Virus record (IMG/VR): IMGVR_UViG_3300012929_000023
Coordinates: 1 to 51,428 of that record
Origin: a virus
Length of the DNA stretch: 51,428 bases
Direction: 5' to 3' (one strand)
Each line of letters opens with the position of its first letter. Positions within the stretch are counted from its first letter, which is position 1. The position numbers were made by a program, and so were the translations under genes. Below are positions 21,565 through 28,097 of this stretch, one piece after another. The notes under the pieces were generated by a model. That model saw only the letters and a list, made by a program, of their open reading frames with translations. It did not search any database and was not told where the DNA came from.

Positions 21565-21761
21565 GTGTCTCCCCTTTTGTTCATAATCCGTGCGGCATCC
21601 ACGCCCCCGACCGCGCAAAGAACTAGCGCGATGACTTCATTGCCATCAACGTTGCCCATGATGGTTAGCAACCTTTCGTATTCCTTCACGATGGCCGGGT
21701 ATTCAGATGTTAAGATAACATCAGCCATCGCTTCTTCGATCTCAGGTATTGTATTGAACAT
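21561..21761 (-). CDS. 66-residue helical protein
   Basis: Starts MFNTIPEIEEAMADVI with AAGGGGAG upstream. Acidic amphipathic first half, then a hydrophobic segment (VIALVLCAVGGVDAARI). First gene behind the promoter at 21.8 kb. Confidence 0.7.
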   Translation of the reverse strand: MFNTIPEIEEAMADVILTSEYPAIVKEYERLLTIMGNVDGNEVIALVLCAVGGVDAARIMNKRGDT

Positions 21762-21792
21762 CGATCTCCCCTTTTCAATTCACCAAAGAACA

Positions 21793-21821
21793 AGGTTAGC
21801 ACATGATCCGACCTAACACCA
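21793..21821 (-). promoter_or_regulatory. Leftward sigma70-type promoter, copy C
   Basis: -35 TGGTGT (21821-21816), 17-base spacer, -10 TAACCT (21798-21793). A six-pair hairpin ATCACG-aaat-CGTGAT begins at the -35 box, a possible repressor site. More diverged than copies A and B. Confidence 0.5.
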
Positions 21822-22089
21822 TCACGAAATCGTGATATACGATGGTTTTCATCACAACTCCGTGATCGGGAGGTATGCAGATTTGAGGGCACTCGTTATG
21901 TTGCAGTGCCGAAAAGCTCTGCGCTGGCTGCATACGTGTTGCGGTGCAACATTCATTTAGAAGGCCGTGGATTGATCGGGCTTGCCCATGACCGGATGAT
22001 ACACGGATTTGAAACGCTATCCCTTGGCCATCACAAGTCCAGCAATCGGTAGAATAATATTCTCTTTTTCCATGGTGCACTGCACCCAA
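21796..22089 (-). CDS. Candidate 97-residue ORF
   Basis: Starts at a TTG behind AAGG. A CWTCDGQG motif suggests a zinc knuckle, but the rest is not protein-like and the 3' part overlaps promoter C and hairpins. May be noncoding. Confidence 0.35.
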   Translation of the reverse strand: MGAVHHGKREYYSTDCWTCDGQGIAFQIRVSSGHGQARSIHGLLNECCTATRMQPAQSFSALQHNECPQICIPPDHGVVMKTIVYHDFVMVLGRIMC

Positions 22090-22147
22090 TATGTACCTTT
22101 TGGTAGGGAAGTCACACTCGGGCGCCCGGGCAACTCGCCCCTTATGT

Positions 22148-22279
22148 ATAACGTATGTTAAACGAGCGAGACTCGCTTGAGGTATACGTTATTAGGAGTA
22201 TCTTCTTAGGGGTAATACGCGAGAGTAGAGTATTCTCGCGTTACTCTTTCTTACTCTAGAGTACTCTAGTACTAAAGAG
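22148..22279. promoter_or_regulatory. Dense palindrome cluster
   Basis: Three consecutive dyads: ATAACGTAT/ATACGTTAT (22148-22192) enclosing AGCGAG/CTCGCT; CGCGAGA/TCTCGCG with outer GTAA/TTAC (22212-22244); and a perfect 14-base palindrome CTAGAGTACTCTAG (22256-22269) inside CTCTTT/AAAGAG. A 62-codon TTG ORF crosses it (22192-22380), but its translation is built from the palindromes. The rest of 22090-22414 holds no convincing gene. A replication origin, operator array or structured leader are all possible. Confidence 0.6.
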
Positions 22280-22414
22280 AACTCTATCGTATTCTTAAGG
22301 TAATTATTGCTATTGAGAATCAGTTGCAACAAGGTTTCGCTCAAACCGGTTGTGGGGGTCGAGGGGTCGAATTGCAGCAATGAACTCCACCTAAAGAATT
22401 ACTCGTAGAAATTT

Positions 22415-22558
22415 CTACACGGAGAAAGTATCGGATAATTTTTTCCGGTATATTTTTACGATACCTTCTTCAAACTCTTTCTGGATTCGGTCTACACACG
22501 GAATGTACCGAAGTTTGTTAACTTCAACTAAGAAAGTAGAAATATCTTTATCGAACAT
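22415..22558 (-). CDS. 47-residue hypothetical protein
   Basis: Starts MFDKDISTFLVEVNKLR, mixed charge with a basic tail. A GTG-started 19-codon ORF (22548-22607) bridges it to the upstream gene and may couple translation. No family recognised. Confidence 0.5.
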   Translation of the reverse strand: MFDKDISTFLVEVNKLRYIPCVDRIQKEFEEGIVKIYRKKLSDTFSV

Positions 22559-22603
22559 CACATATCCAACTCTGGTCTATTTCGGTTGCTGTTATGTTTT
22601 CTG

Positions 22604-22771
22604 TCACAAAATCTCCTTGATCTGACGGATTTTCAAATCATAGTCATCGAAGACTAAATCGTAGCTTTGGATCGGACTCAGTCCCGGACCAGCAATGACT
22701 ACCCAGTTTATCCGTTTTGGCTTGTCTAGAATGTAATCTACATCGCTAGATTTCGTTTTAGTTATTTTCAT
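22604..22771 (-). CDS. 55-residue hypothetical protein
   Basis: Starts MKITKTKSSDVDYIL; a central strand INWVVIAGPG is followed by an acidic region. Resembles the first strand and loop of a Rossmann-like fold but is too short to assign. Confidence 0.55.
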   Translation of the reverse strand: MKITKTKSSDVDYILDKPKRINWVVIAGPGLSPIQSYDLVFDDYDLKIRQIKEIL

Positions 22772-22797
22772 CGAAATATCCTTATTTTACTCGATAG

Positions 22798-22895
22798 GCG
22801 TTTAAATGCCATTAGAAGCCCACTGGTGCGTTTTGTACTTTCGAAGCTAGGGTGGTAGCCAGTGGTACATTTAAACTCACCCACGGCCTTCTAAT
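22798..22895. repeat. Dispersed intergenic repeat, copy 3 (inverted pair)
   Basis: Two divergent copies face each other. On plus: GTTTAAAT, TTAGAAGCCCACTGGTGCG. On minus: TTAGAAGGCCGTGGGTGAG, GTTTAAAT, GGCTACCACCCTAGCT. The minus half aligns with copy 2 over about 48 bases. Lies between two genes and contains no ORF. Confidence 0.7.
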
Positions 22896-22912
22896 TGAAT
22901 CCTAGAGGCATT

Positions 22913-23251
22913 CTACGGTACGTCGATGGTATGAATTGGAATATTTGCTAATTTAGCTAGTTTTACCATATTTGCTGTCCCTTTTCCTCCGGGGAAGGCT
23001 ACTACTAAATCTGGCTTGCCTTCCGCCAACATCTGCTTATTTCGGATATATCCAGCAGACTTGCTGTACTTTCCCCAATCAGCGGGAAAAGGCATGACGG
23101 GGACTTCATTAGCTCTAGCCCAATTATCGGCTAGATCATCCGCTCCTTTAGCGTTCCCGTGTATAATACTACTAGGACCTAAAGAACTAAGTACTTCAGA
23201 GACTTTACTCTGATTACTATAGTCTCTTCCTCCGCATACTAATACTCTCAT
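22913..23251 (-). CDS. SLOG/DUF2493 nucleotide-binding protein
   Basis: 112 residues. Begins MRVLVCGGRDYSNQ, then IIHGNAKGADDLADNWA, then NKQMLAEGKPDLVVAFPGGKGTANM: the Rossmann-type GGRDY, HGxAxGAD and PGGxGT signatures of the SLOG superfamily (DUF2493). Members bind nucleotides or nucleotide-derived ligands; some are linked to NAD or conflict systems. A single complete domain. First well-supported leftward gene beyond the divergent control region. Confidence 0.9.
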   Translation of the reverse strand: MRVLVCGGRDYSNQSKVSEVLSSLGPSSIIHGNAKGADDLADNWARANEVPVMPFPADWGKYSKSAGYIRNKQMLAEGKPDLVVAFPGGKGTANMVKLAKLANIPIHTIDVP

Positions 23252-23326
23252 AGTTCCTTAGTTCCTTCTGTATCCTTTAGTATATTACTCATTTAAGATA
23301 TATCCTTAGGTTCTTTAGTTCTTAAG

Positions 23327-23437
23327 TTACCTTAAGTTATCTATTATAACTCTACTACCTTCTATAACTATATACAGAAAATATATAGTACCTATGAAGA
23401 CTGCTGGTATACTCAGTAGTATCAACAGACAACCCAT
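23327..23437 (-). CDS. 36-residue membrane peptide
   Basis: Starts MGCLLILLSIPAVFIG, one long hydrophobic segment, then a short charged tail. An in-frame ATG at 23455 would add six residues; neither has a well-placed ribosome site. First leftward ORF of the divergent region. Confidence 0.45.
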   Translation of the reverse strand: MGCLLILLSIPAVFIGTIYFLYIVIEGSRVIIDNLR

Positions 23438-23473
23438 GTTATTTCTATTAAACATCTCCTATAATCCTCGTAT

Positions 23474-23503
23474 TTGACAAACGAAGTACTTTAGTGGTAT
23501 AAT
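23474..23503 (+). promoter_or_regulatory. Consensus sigma70 promoter for the rightward arm
   Basis: TTGACA (23474-23479), 18 bases, TATAAT (23498-23503): both hexamers perfect. The -10 box abuts an ATG at 23504, and transcription would begin about 23510, exactly on the next in-frame ATG, implying a leaderless first gene. Confidence 0.9.
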
Positions 23504-23509
23504 ATGCAG

Positions 23510-23854
23510 ATGTCAAGTCTTATTACGGTCTTAAGCTGTCTTAAGACCTTTATTACCCTTAAGAAGGTACTAATCCTTTTTCTTCTAACAAGTTTAATCT
23601 ATGGATTGGGAACTCTTGGTCTTCATGCTCATGATTGGTATCCCGCCGCTTGTTGTAGCGGCGTTGATTGTCATCCTATAGCAAGTTGTTCAGAGTTGAC
23701 AGAAGGGTTGAAAGGAACGGTAGATTGGGGGAAGTACCACTTTCAAGACTTCCAAGTCCATCCTTCATTAGACAATCAATGTCATGTCTGTATTCACCCT
23801 TATACGACTATAGGGGAGAAACCTATGTGCGTCTTCATCCAACAAGGGAGCTAA
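23510..23854 (+). CDS. Secreted Cys-rich protein (HDWY...CCSG family)
   Basis: 114 residues. A basic start and a hydrophobic segment (about residues 19-39) form a signal peptide or anchor, followed by HAHDWYPAACCSGVDCHPI. The mature part has paired cysteines and a CHVCIHP ... MCVFIQ end. This layout is one I know from short exported proteins of Rhizobiales-type bacteria, so the gene may have come from the host. The ATG at 23504 lies upstream of the expected transcription start, so I start at 23510. Function unknown. Confidence 0.75.
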   Translation: MSSLITVLSCLKTFITLKKVLILFLLTSLIYGLGTLGLHAHDWYPAACCSGVDCHPIASCSELTEGLKGTVDWGKYHFQDFQVHPSLDNQCHVCIHPYTTIGEKPMCVFIQQGS

Positions 23855-23855
23855 A

Positions 23856-23996
23856 ATGTCTTCTGTCTTTCATATAATTAAGATAGCCGTCTCTGTCATC
23901 GCAGGCGTAGCCGCTTGTGTCTGTCTATTTGTCGCGATGGGCTTAGTTGTCCCGTTGTCTGCTGTCTCGATAGCATTCTCGCTTATGCCTGAATGA
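23856..23996 (+). CDS. 46-residue hydrophobic membrane peptide
   Basis: Starts MSSVFHIIKIAVSVI behind GGGAG, and is almost entirely hydrophobic with probably two membrane passes. Its stop overlaps the next ATG. A small holin or exclusion peptide is possible. Confidence 0.65.
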   Translation: MSSVFHIIKIAVSVIAGVAACVCLFVAMGLVVPLSAVSIAFSLMPE

Positions 23997-24334
23997 AGCG
24001 TCTTCCGAAGCAAGCGCAGATGCAAATCTCGCATATCAACAACAAACTAGATTTAATACTGAATCTTCTCATACACGTAATCAATAAGGAAAACTACATA
24101 ATGGCTAATATTCAAGATGTCTCCGCCGCAGTCGCTGCTGAAAGCTCTGTCGACGATTCAATTATCACTCTTCTGAACGGTATCGTTCAGCAGCTCAAGG
24201 ATGCCCAAGCATCTAACGATCCTGCTGCTCTTGATGTCGTTGTTGCTAGCATCCAAGCTAACACTAAGAAGCTCCAAGACGCCGTAACAGCTAACACGCC
24301 TGTTACCCCTGTACAGGCTGCTGCAACTTCATAA
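23993..24334 (+). CDS. Small helical virion-type protein
   Basis: 113 residues. The first 36 have a coiled-coil pattern (INNKLDLILNLL). An internal MANIQDVSAAVAAES at 24101 has its own AAGGAAAAC ribosome site, so two products or the shorter one are possible. The rest resembles small phage structural or accessory proteins. Confidence 0.65.
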   Translation: MKRLPKQAQMQISHINNKLDLILNLLIHVINKENYIMANIQDVSAAVAAESSVDDSIITLLNGIVQQLKDAQASNDPAALDVVVASIQANTKKLQDAVTANTPVTPVQAAATS

Positions 24335-24456
24335 TGCCCTTCAAGAAGCAATCAAACGGTAAGTACAAATCTCCTTCTGGGAGGACCTTTACTAAAAATC
24401 AAGTAAAGATGTACTACGCTACAGATGGCTTCAAGAAGAAACCTAAAGGAAAATAA
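24334..24456 (+). CDS. 40-residue basic protein
   Basis: Starts MPFKKQSNGKYKSPSG, rich in Lys, and ends KKKPKGK. Start and stop overlap or abut the neighbours. Small Lys-rich proteins in this position are common next to head genes. Confidence 0.65.
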   Translation: MPFKKQSNGKYKSPSGRTFTKNQVKMYYATDGFKKKPKGK

Positions 24457-24765
24457 ATGGCTAAACTATACATATCTGAATACCCCCAAGCAGGTGTGAT
24501 GGGAGTTGGTGGAGTTACAGAAGTAGCTAGTTTACCATCCTCCGTCGAACAAACACCCGTCGTTATCGGAGCCGGTAGTCTACAATCTGCTGTCTTCAAT
24601 CCCGGTACTACCTTCCTCCGTCTTCACACCGATGCTATTTGTTCTGTAGCCGTAGGAGTTAATCCTACCGCTACAGCTAACAGCTTCCGCATGGCGGCTA
24701 ATACTACTGAATACTTTGGTCTTCAAGCGCAAGGCTTGAGGCTTGCAGTTATTACTAATACATAA
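24457..24765 (+). CDS. Beta-rich putative virion protein
   Basis: 102 residues starting MAKLYISEYPQAGVMG. The FLRLHTDAICSVAVGVNPTA segment and TTEYFGL pattern are familiar from small phage head-associated proteins often labelled hypothetical. Likely a capsid decoration or fibre component, from pattern and context. Confidence 0.7.
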   Translation: MAKLYISEYPQAGVMGVGGVTEVASLPSSVEQTPVVIGAGSLQSAVFNPGTTFLRLHTDAICSVAVGVNPTATANSFRMAANTTEYFGLQAQGLRLAVITNT

Positions 24766-24773
24766 GGATAAAA

Positions 24774-25181
24774 ATGTCTGTCGTCTACAGCAATACCGTC
24801 AAGGATAACCGACTCAATGTCGCCAATGACGCCGTTAATTCTAAGACCTACGCCTCTGGTACAGGAGCAGGGTCTGTTGGTTCGCTAGTCATTGGTACGT
24901 CTTCCCTATCGGGTGCTACTGGTGTACTAGCTACTATTGTTCTTCAAAATCCAGCCTTTACAGAAGCTTCGCAAGTACTAACTCTTGCTGGTGTTCCGTT
25001 GTCTGTAGCGGCTTCTGCTAGCGGTACTGCCGCTAAAGCGGAACTCCGTAACAATGCGGGTACTGTCGTAGTCTCCGGACTGACTGTCGGTACTTCCGCT
25101 ACCGATATCATCCTCGGTACTACTACAATTACCTCAGGTGGTACGGTTACGATTACTGCTGGTACGATTACACACGGATAA
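24774..25181 (+). CDS. Beta-rich putative virion protein
   Basis: 135 residues starting MSVVYSNTVKDNRLNVA, rich in Thr, Ser, Ala and Gly, with repeated TVTIT-like strands. Predicted all-beta. Probably a virion surface or decoration protein. Confidence 0.65.
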   Translation: MSVVYSNTVKDNRLNVANDAVNSKTYASGTGAGSVGSLVIGTSSLSGATGVLATIVLQNPAFTEASQVLTLAGVPLSVAASASGTAAKAELRNNAGTVVVSGLTVGTSATDIILGTTTITSGGTVTITAGTITHG

Positions 25182-25184
25182 CAA

Positions 25185-25478
25185 ATGGCAAGAGATTTTA
25201 TTAAAATAGATGTTTCTAATCCTTCCGTTGCAACTCAAGCAGCACTTCTGAAAAACTATGTTGCTGTCTTGCGGCAGGCGTATGAAACCGGCACTCGTGT
25301 CAAGGCCATCATGACCCATAACAACGACGGAACGGTTTTTACCGACATTGAGACTTATTTTGGTTTACCCGCTGGGAAAGGTCAAACTATGTTCAATCTT
25401 GTCAACGGTTCAATTGGTTCGATGGAAGGGACGTTTCAGGTTTCCGATGCTAAGACAATTACGGAATCGGTTGGGTAG
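25185..25478 (+). CDS. 97-residue conserved-looking protein
   Basis: Starts MARDFIKIDVSNPSVATQ, helical first half, then a beta part around FGLPAGKGQTMFNLVNG. Sits in the string of small virion-type genes upstream of the terminase. No family recognised. Confidence 0.65.
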   Translation: MARDFIKIDVSNPSVATQAALLKNYVAVLRQAYETGTRVKAIMTHNNDGTVFTDIETYFGLPAGKGQTMFNLVNGSIGSMEGTFQVSDAKTITESVG

Positions 25479-25480
25479 TC

Positions 25481-26176
25481 TTGGCGATAGCCCTAGTTGC
25501 CCACGGTGTTCAAGGGTCAACCGACAGCAACGGATTTACTAGTAGTTCAATAGATACTACTGGCTCAAACTTTCTTGTCGTTTGTCTTGCTTCTCAAGTG
25601 TTCGGCACAGGGACAATCTCAGATTCTAATAGCAATACTTGGACTGCACTAACAAATCAAATTGGATCATTCGCAGATCGATGGTGTCGTGTTTTCTACT
25701 CTGAGAATCCTACAGTCGGATCAGGACATACATTCACAGTCACCGGCACGAATATCTTTCCTACTATAGCATACGCAAGTTTTAGCGGTGTTGCAACGTC
25801 ATCATCATTCGATGTTGAGAACGGTCCGGGTTCAACTGGCTACGGTACTAGCACCGATACTGGCACCGTTACTCCGAGTTCAACCAATGAATTAATAGTC
25901 GCTGGTCTTAACTACGATGATAATTCAGTCTCAACGGTAGATTCCGGTTTTACCACGATAGATACGATTTCTCGTTCTGGTTTTGGTTTCTCAGGAATTC
26001 ACTTCGCATACATAGTCGAGACTTCGATTGTTGCAAAAGATCCTACGTTTAGCTGGTCAAACAACGATCGTGCTGTTGCAGCGATAGCTTCTTTTAAACC
26101 GGGCGGTGGTGGCCCGGCCTTCATTGCTAAACAATACGAAATCTTACAAGCAATCAAACGTTCTTCTTATATTTAG
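25481..26176 (+). CDS. Beta-sandwich virion-associated protein
   Basis: 231 residues, TTG start three bases after the previous stop. Ser/Thr/Gly-rich strands such as FLVVCLASQVFGTGTISD and HTFTVTGTNIF suggest an Ig-like or lectin-like domain that could bind host surface glycans. C-terminal helix after a Gly-rich hinge (FKPGGGGPAF). Confidence 0.65.
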   Translation: MAIALVAHGVQGSTDSNGFTSSSIDTTGSNFLVVCLASQVFGTGTISDSNSNTWTALTNQIGSFADRWCRVFYSENPTVGSGHTFTVTGTNIFPTIAYASFSGVATSSSFDVENGPGSTGYGTSTDTGTVTPSSTNELIVAGLNYDDNSVSTVDSGFTTIDTISRSGFGFSGIHFAYIVETSIVAKDPTFSWSNNDRAVAAIASFKPGGGGPAFIAKQYEILQAIKRSSYI

Positions 26177-26183
26177 GATTCTA

Positions 26184-26693
26184 ATGGCACTTTATCTACT
26201 TCAAAATGGCGCGGCCGGTACAACTGCAGCTCCTGTTGCAGTTACTACAGGTACAGCAATCAAAACATTAATACAGTTTAAACCCTCAGCTACTATAGCT
26301 GCTAAGATTGTTGAGTGGGGGATTAGTTTTGATGGTTCTGCCGCAGCAACTCCCGGTAAGGTAGAACTAATGGAAAGCGATGTAGCAGCGACAGTTACTG
26401 CATTGGCAGCGGCCGATATCACAAAATACGACGGCGATGCTCTTGCAGGCGGCGACCCAACTACAAATCTTATACAAGTAGGTACTACTTCAACAGGCTT
26501 TACAGCTTCATCTGAAGGTACGACTACTGTATCTAGAATGTTTGATCTACAGTTACTTCCTCCTACAGGTCCTTATGTGAAACAGTTTCCGTTGGGTCGA
26601 GAACCAATTCTTCAAGTAGGTAAATTCGCTCGTATTAGAGTTACATTCGGCACCGCGATTAATGCTTATTGCTACATGATCGTTAGTATCTAA
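26184..26693 (+). CDS. Putative virion protein
   Basis: 169 residues from MALYLLQNGAAGTTAAP, behind AGGA; a longer frame from 26106 overlaps the previous gene and is ignored. Beta-rich with an Ala/Thr-rich middle. Similar style to its neighbours. Confidence 0.65.
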   Translation: MALYLLQNGAAGTTAAPVAVTTGTAIKTLIQFKPSATIAAKIVEWGISFDGSAAATPGKVELMESDVAATVTALAAADITKYDGDALAGGDPTTNLIQVGTTSTGFTASSEGTTTVSRMFDLQLLPPTGPYVKQFPLGREPILQVGKFARIRVTFGTAINAYCYMIVSI

Positions 26694-26709
26694 TAAAGGA
26701 TAACAAGGC

Positions 26710-27642
26710 GTGTCAAGATTAGGTCGCGCCTATCCGGCAAAAGGTGTTCAAAGTAAACTCCTCCCTTCAGGGGTCGTATCAGGTACACTAGCAGCAACTG
26801 AAACCGCAGACGTTGCAGCATTCACCGGCACATTCTCGGATCAAGGCATTCTTGCGGTAACTGAAGTTGCAGATACTGCTGCCTTTACTGGAACATTTGC
26901 TGATACAGGTGTATTAGCAGTTACAGAAGCGCAGGACATTGCTGCGTTTACCGGTGCGTTCTCCGACCAAGGTATTCTAAGTACTACCGAAGCGCCAGAT
27001 GTTCTCGCCTTTACAGGCACATTTAGCGATCAAGGTATACTAGGTGTAACTGAACCTACAGATATCGCCTCCTTTGTTGGAGGAGGTATAATCACCGGAA
27101 CACTGGCTGTTACGGAAATTCCAGACGTCTCAGCGTTTACTGGAGATTTCTCTGATCAAGGTATACTATCAACCACCGAAACAACTGATATTGCTGTCTT
27201 CAACGGTAACACAGTTGTCTCTGGAACGTTGGTTGTAACTGAAGGTGTAGACACTGCAGCATTTGCCGGTGCCTTTGCTGACCAAGGTATACTGTTAGTT
27301 ACAGAAGCGGCCGACATCGCCGTCTTTACTGGGACTTTCGCAGACCAAGGCATATTGTCAACTACAGAACCTACAGACATTGCCTTCTTTAACGGCAGTA
27401 CTGTTGTTGGAACACTGGCCGCTACAGATCCTCAAGATACTGCGTTATTCATCGAGCAGCTACTGTTCGGTGGTAGGTGGTGGGGTCCTCCTTCTAAGAT
27501 TAAAGTTAACAATCATGCAGAAGATGTAAAGAAAGCTGCAGCCGTCCTTTCTAGCCTAGGTGGTCATGCAAGAGCTAAGGCATTAACACCAAATCAGCGT
27601 TATAATATAGCCTTAAACGCCGCTAAAGCGCGGTGGAAGTAA
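26710..27642 (+). CDS. Tandem-repeat protein with basic C-terminal motif
   Basis: 310 residues, GTG start. Residues about 25-245 are roughly ten near-identical units of about 20 residues, each like FTGTFSDQGILAVTEVAD, with two variant linkers (NGNTVVSGTL). The C-terminus changes to a basic helix (LGGHARAKALTPNQRYNIAL and AAKARWK), a GGxARAxxL...AxxAAxxRW motif seen in assorted bacterial proteins. The repeats suggest a solenoid fibre that extends from the particle or binds host surface. Confidence 0.7.
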   Translation: MSRLGRAYPAKGVQSKLLPSGVVSGTLAATETADVAAFTGTFSDQGILAVTEVADTAAFTGTFADTGVLAVTEAQDIAAFTGAFSDQGILSTTEAPDVLAFTGTFSDQGILGVTEPTDIASFVGGGIITGTLAVTEIPDVSAFTGDFSDQGILSTTETTDIAVFNGNTVVSGTLVVTEGVDTAAFAGAFADQGILLVTEAADIAVFTGTFADQGILSTTEPTDIAFFNGSTVVGTLAATDPQDTALFIEQLLFGGRWWGPPSKIKVNNHAEDVKKAAAVLSSLGGHARAKALTPNQRYNIALNAAKARWK

Positions 27643-27688
27643 ACCAGTAAGCATAGTCTTAGATTTAATCCATATCCAGCAAGCATTC

Positions 27689-27811
27689 ATGAAAACACCA
27701 ATTAAAACCAGCAAGCAAGCCGCTAAACCCAAGTCAAAACCTGCAAGCATAAGTAAGCACGCTAAAGTGCTTGGCAAGCTAGGTGGCAGGCCAAAAGCTA
27801 ATTATGGATAG
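27689..27811 (+). CDS. 40-residue Lys-rich protein
   Basis: Starts MKTPIKTSKQAAKPKSK and ends HAKVLGKLGGRPKANYG; the KLGGRPK part echoes the basic C-terminus of the repeat protein and AT-hook-like motifs. Likely binds DNA or RNA. Stop overlaps the next start. Confidence 0.55.
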   Translation: MKTPIKTSKQAAKPKSKPASISKHAKVLGKLGGRPKANYG

Positions 27812-28097
27812 AATTCCAGACACAGTGATACTAGCAGTTAGTATAGCCGTTTTTGTAGGTGGCTCAGTATGGGGGCTGGCTTGGTGGTTATCAGGACAAT
27901 TTTCTTCATTGAGACATCTTGTTTACGAACAAATCACTAAGACTGAAGCGTTGATTTTAAGTAAGTTAGAATATCATGAGCGGCATGATGACACTAGATT
28001 CGAAAATATGCGCAAAGATATGTTTACTATCCAACTTAGGCAAGCAGCGGGTAAAGGCTTAGAAAAAATACTGAATGGCCAGTCGTCGACTTCCTAA
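27804..28097 (+). CDS. Single-pass membrane protein, possible holin
   Basis: 97 residues from MDRIPDTVILAVSIAVF. One membrane helix (about residues 6-28) and a charged coiled-coil tail. Immediately precedes the terminase, where podoviruses often keep a holin or small terminase; the topology fits a holin or spanin-like protein, not a small terminase. Confidence 0.6.
   Translation: MDRIPDTVILAVSIAVFVGGSVWGLAWWLSGQFSSLRHLVYEQITKTEALILSKLEYHERHDDTRFENMRKDMFTIQLRQAAGKGLEKILNGQSSTS

Noticed and set aside
22192-22380. 62-codon TTG-started minus ORF
   Set aside because: Its second half is simply the translation of overlapping palindromes; more likely a regulatory region.
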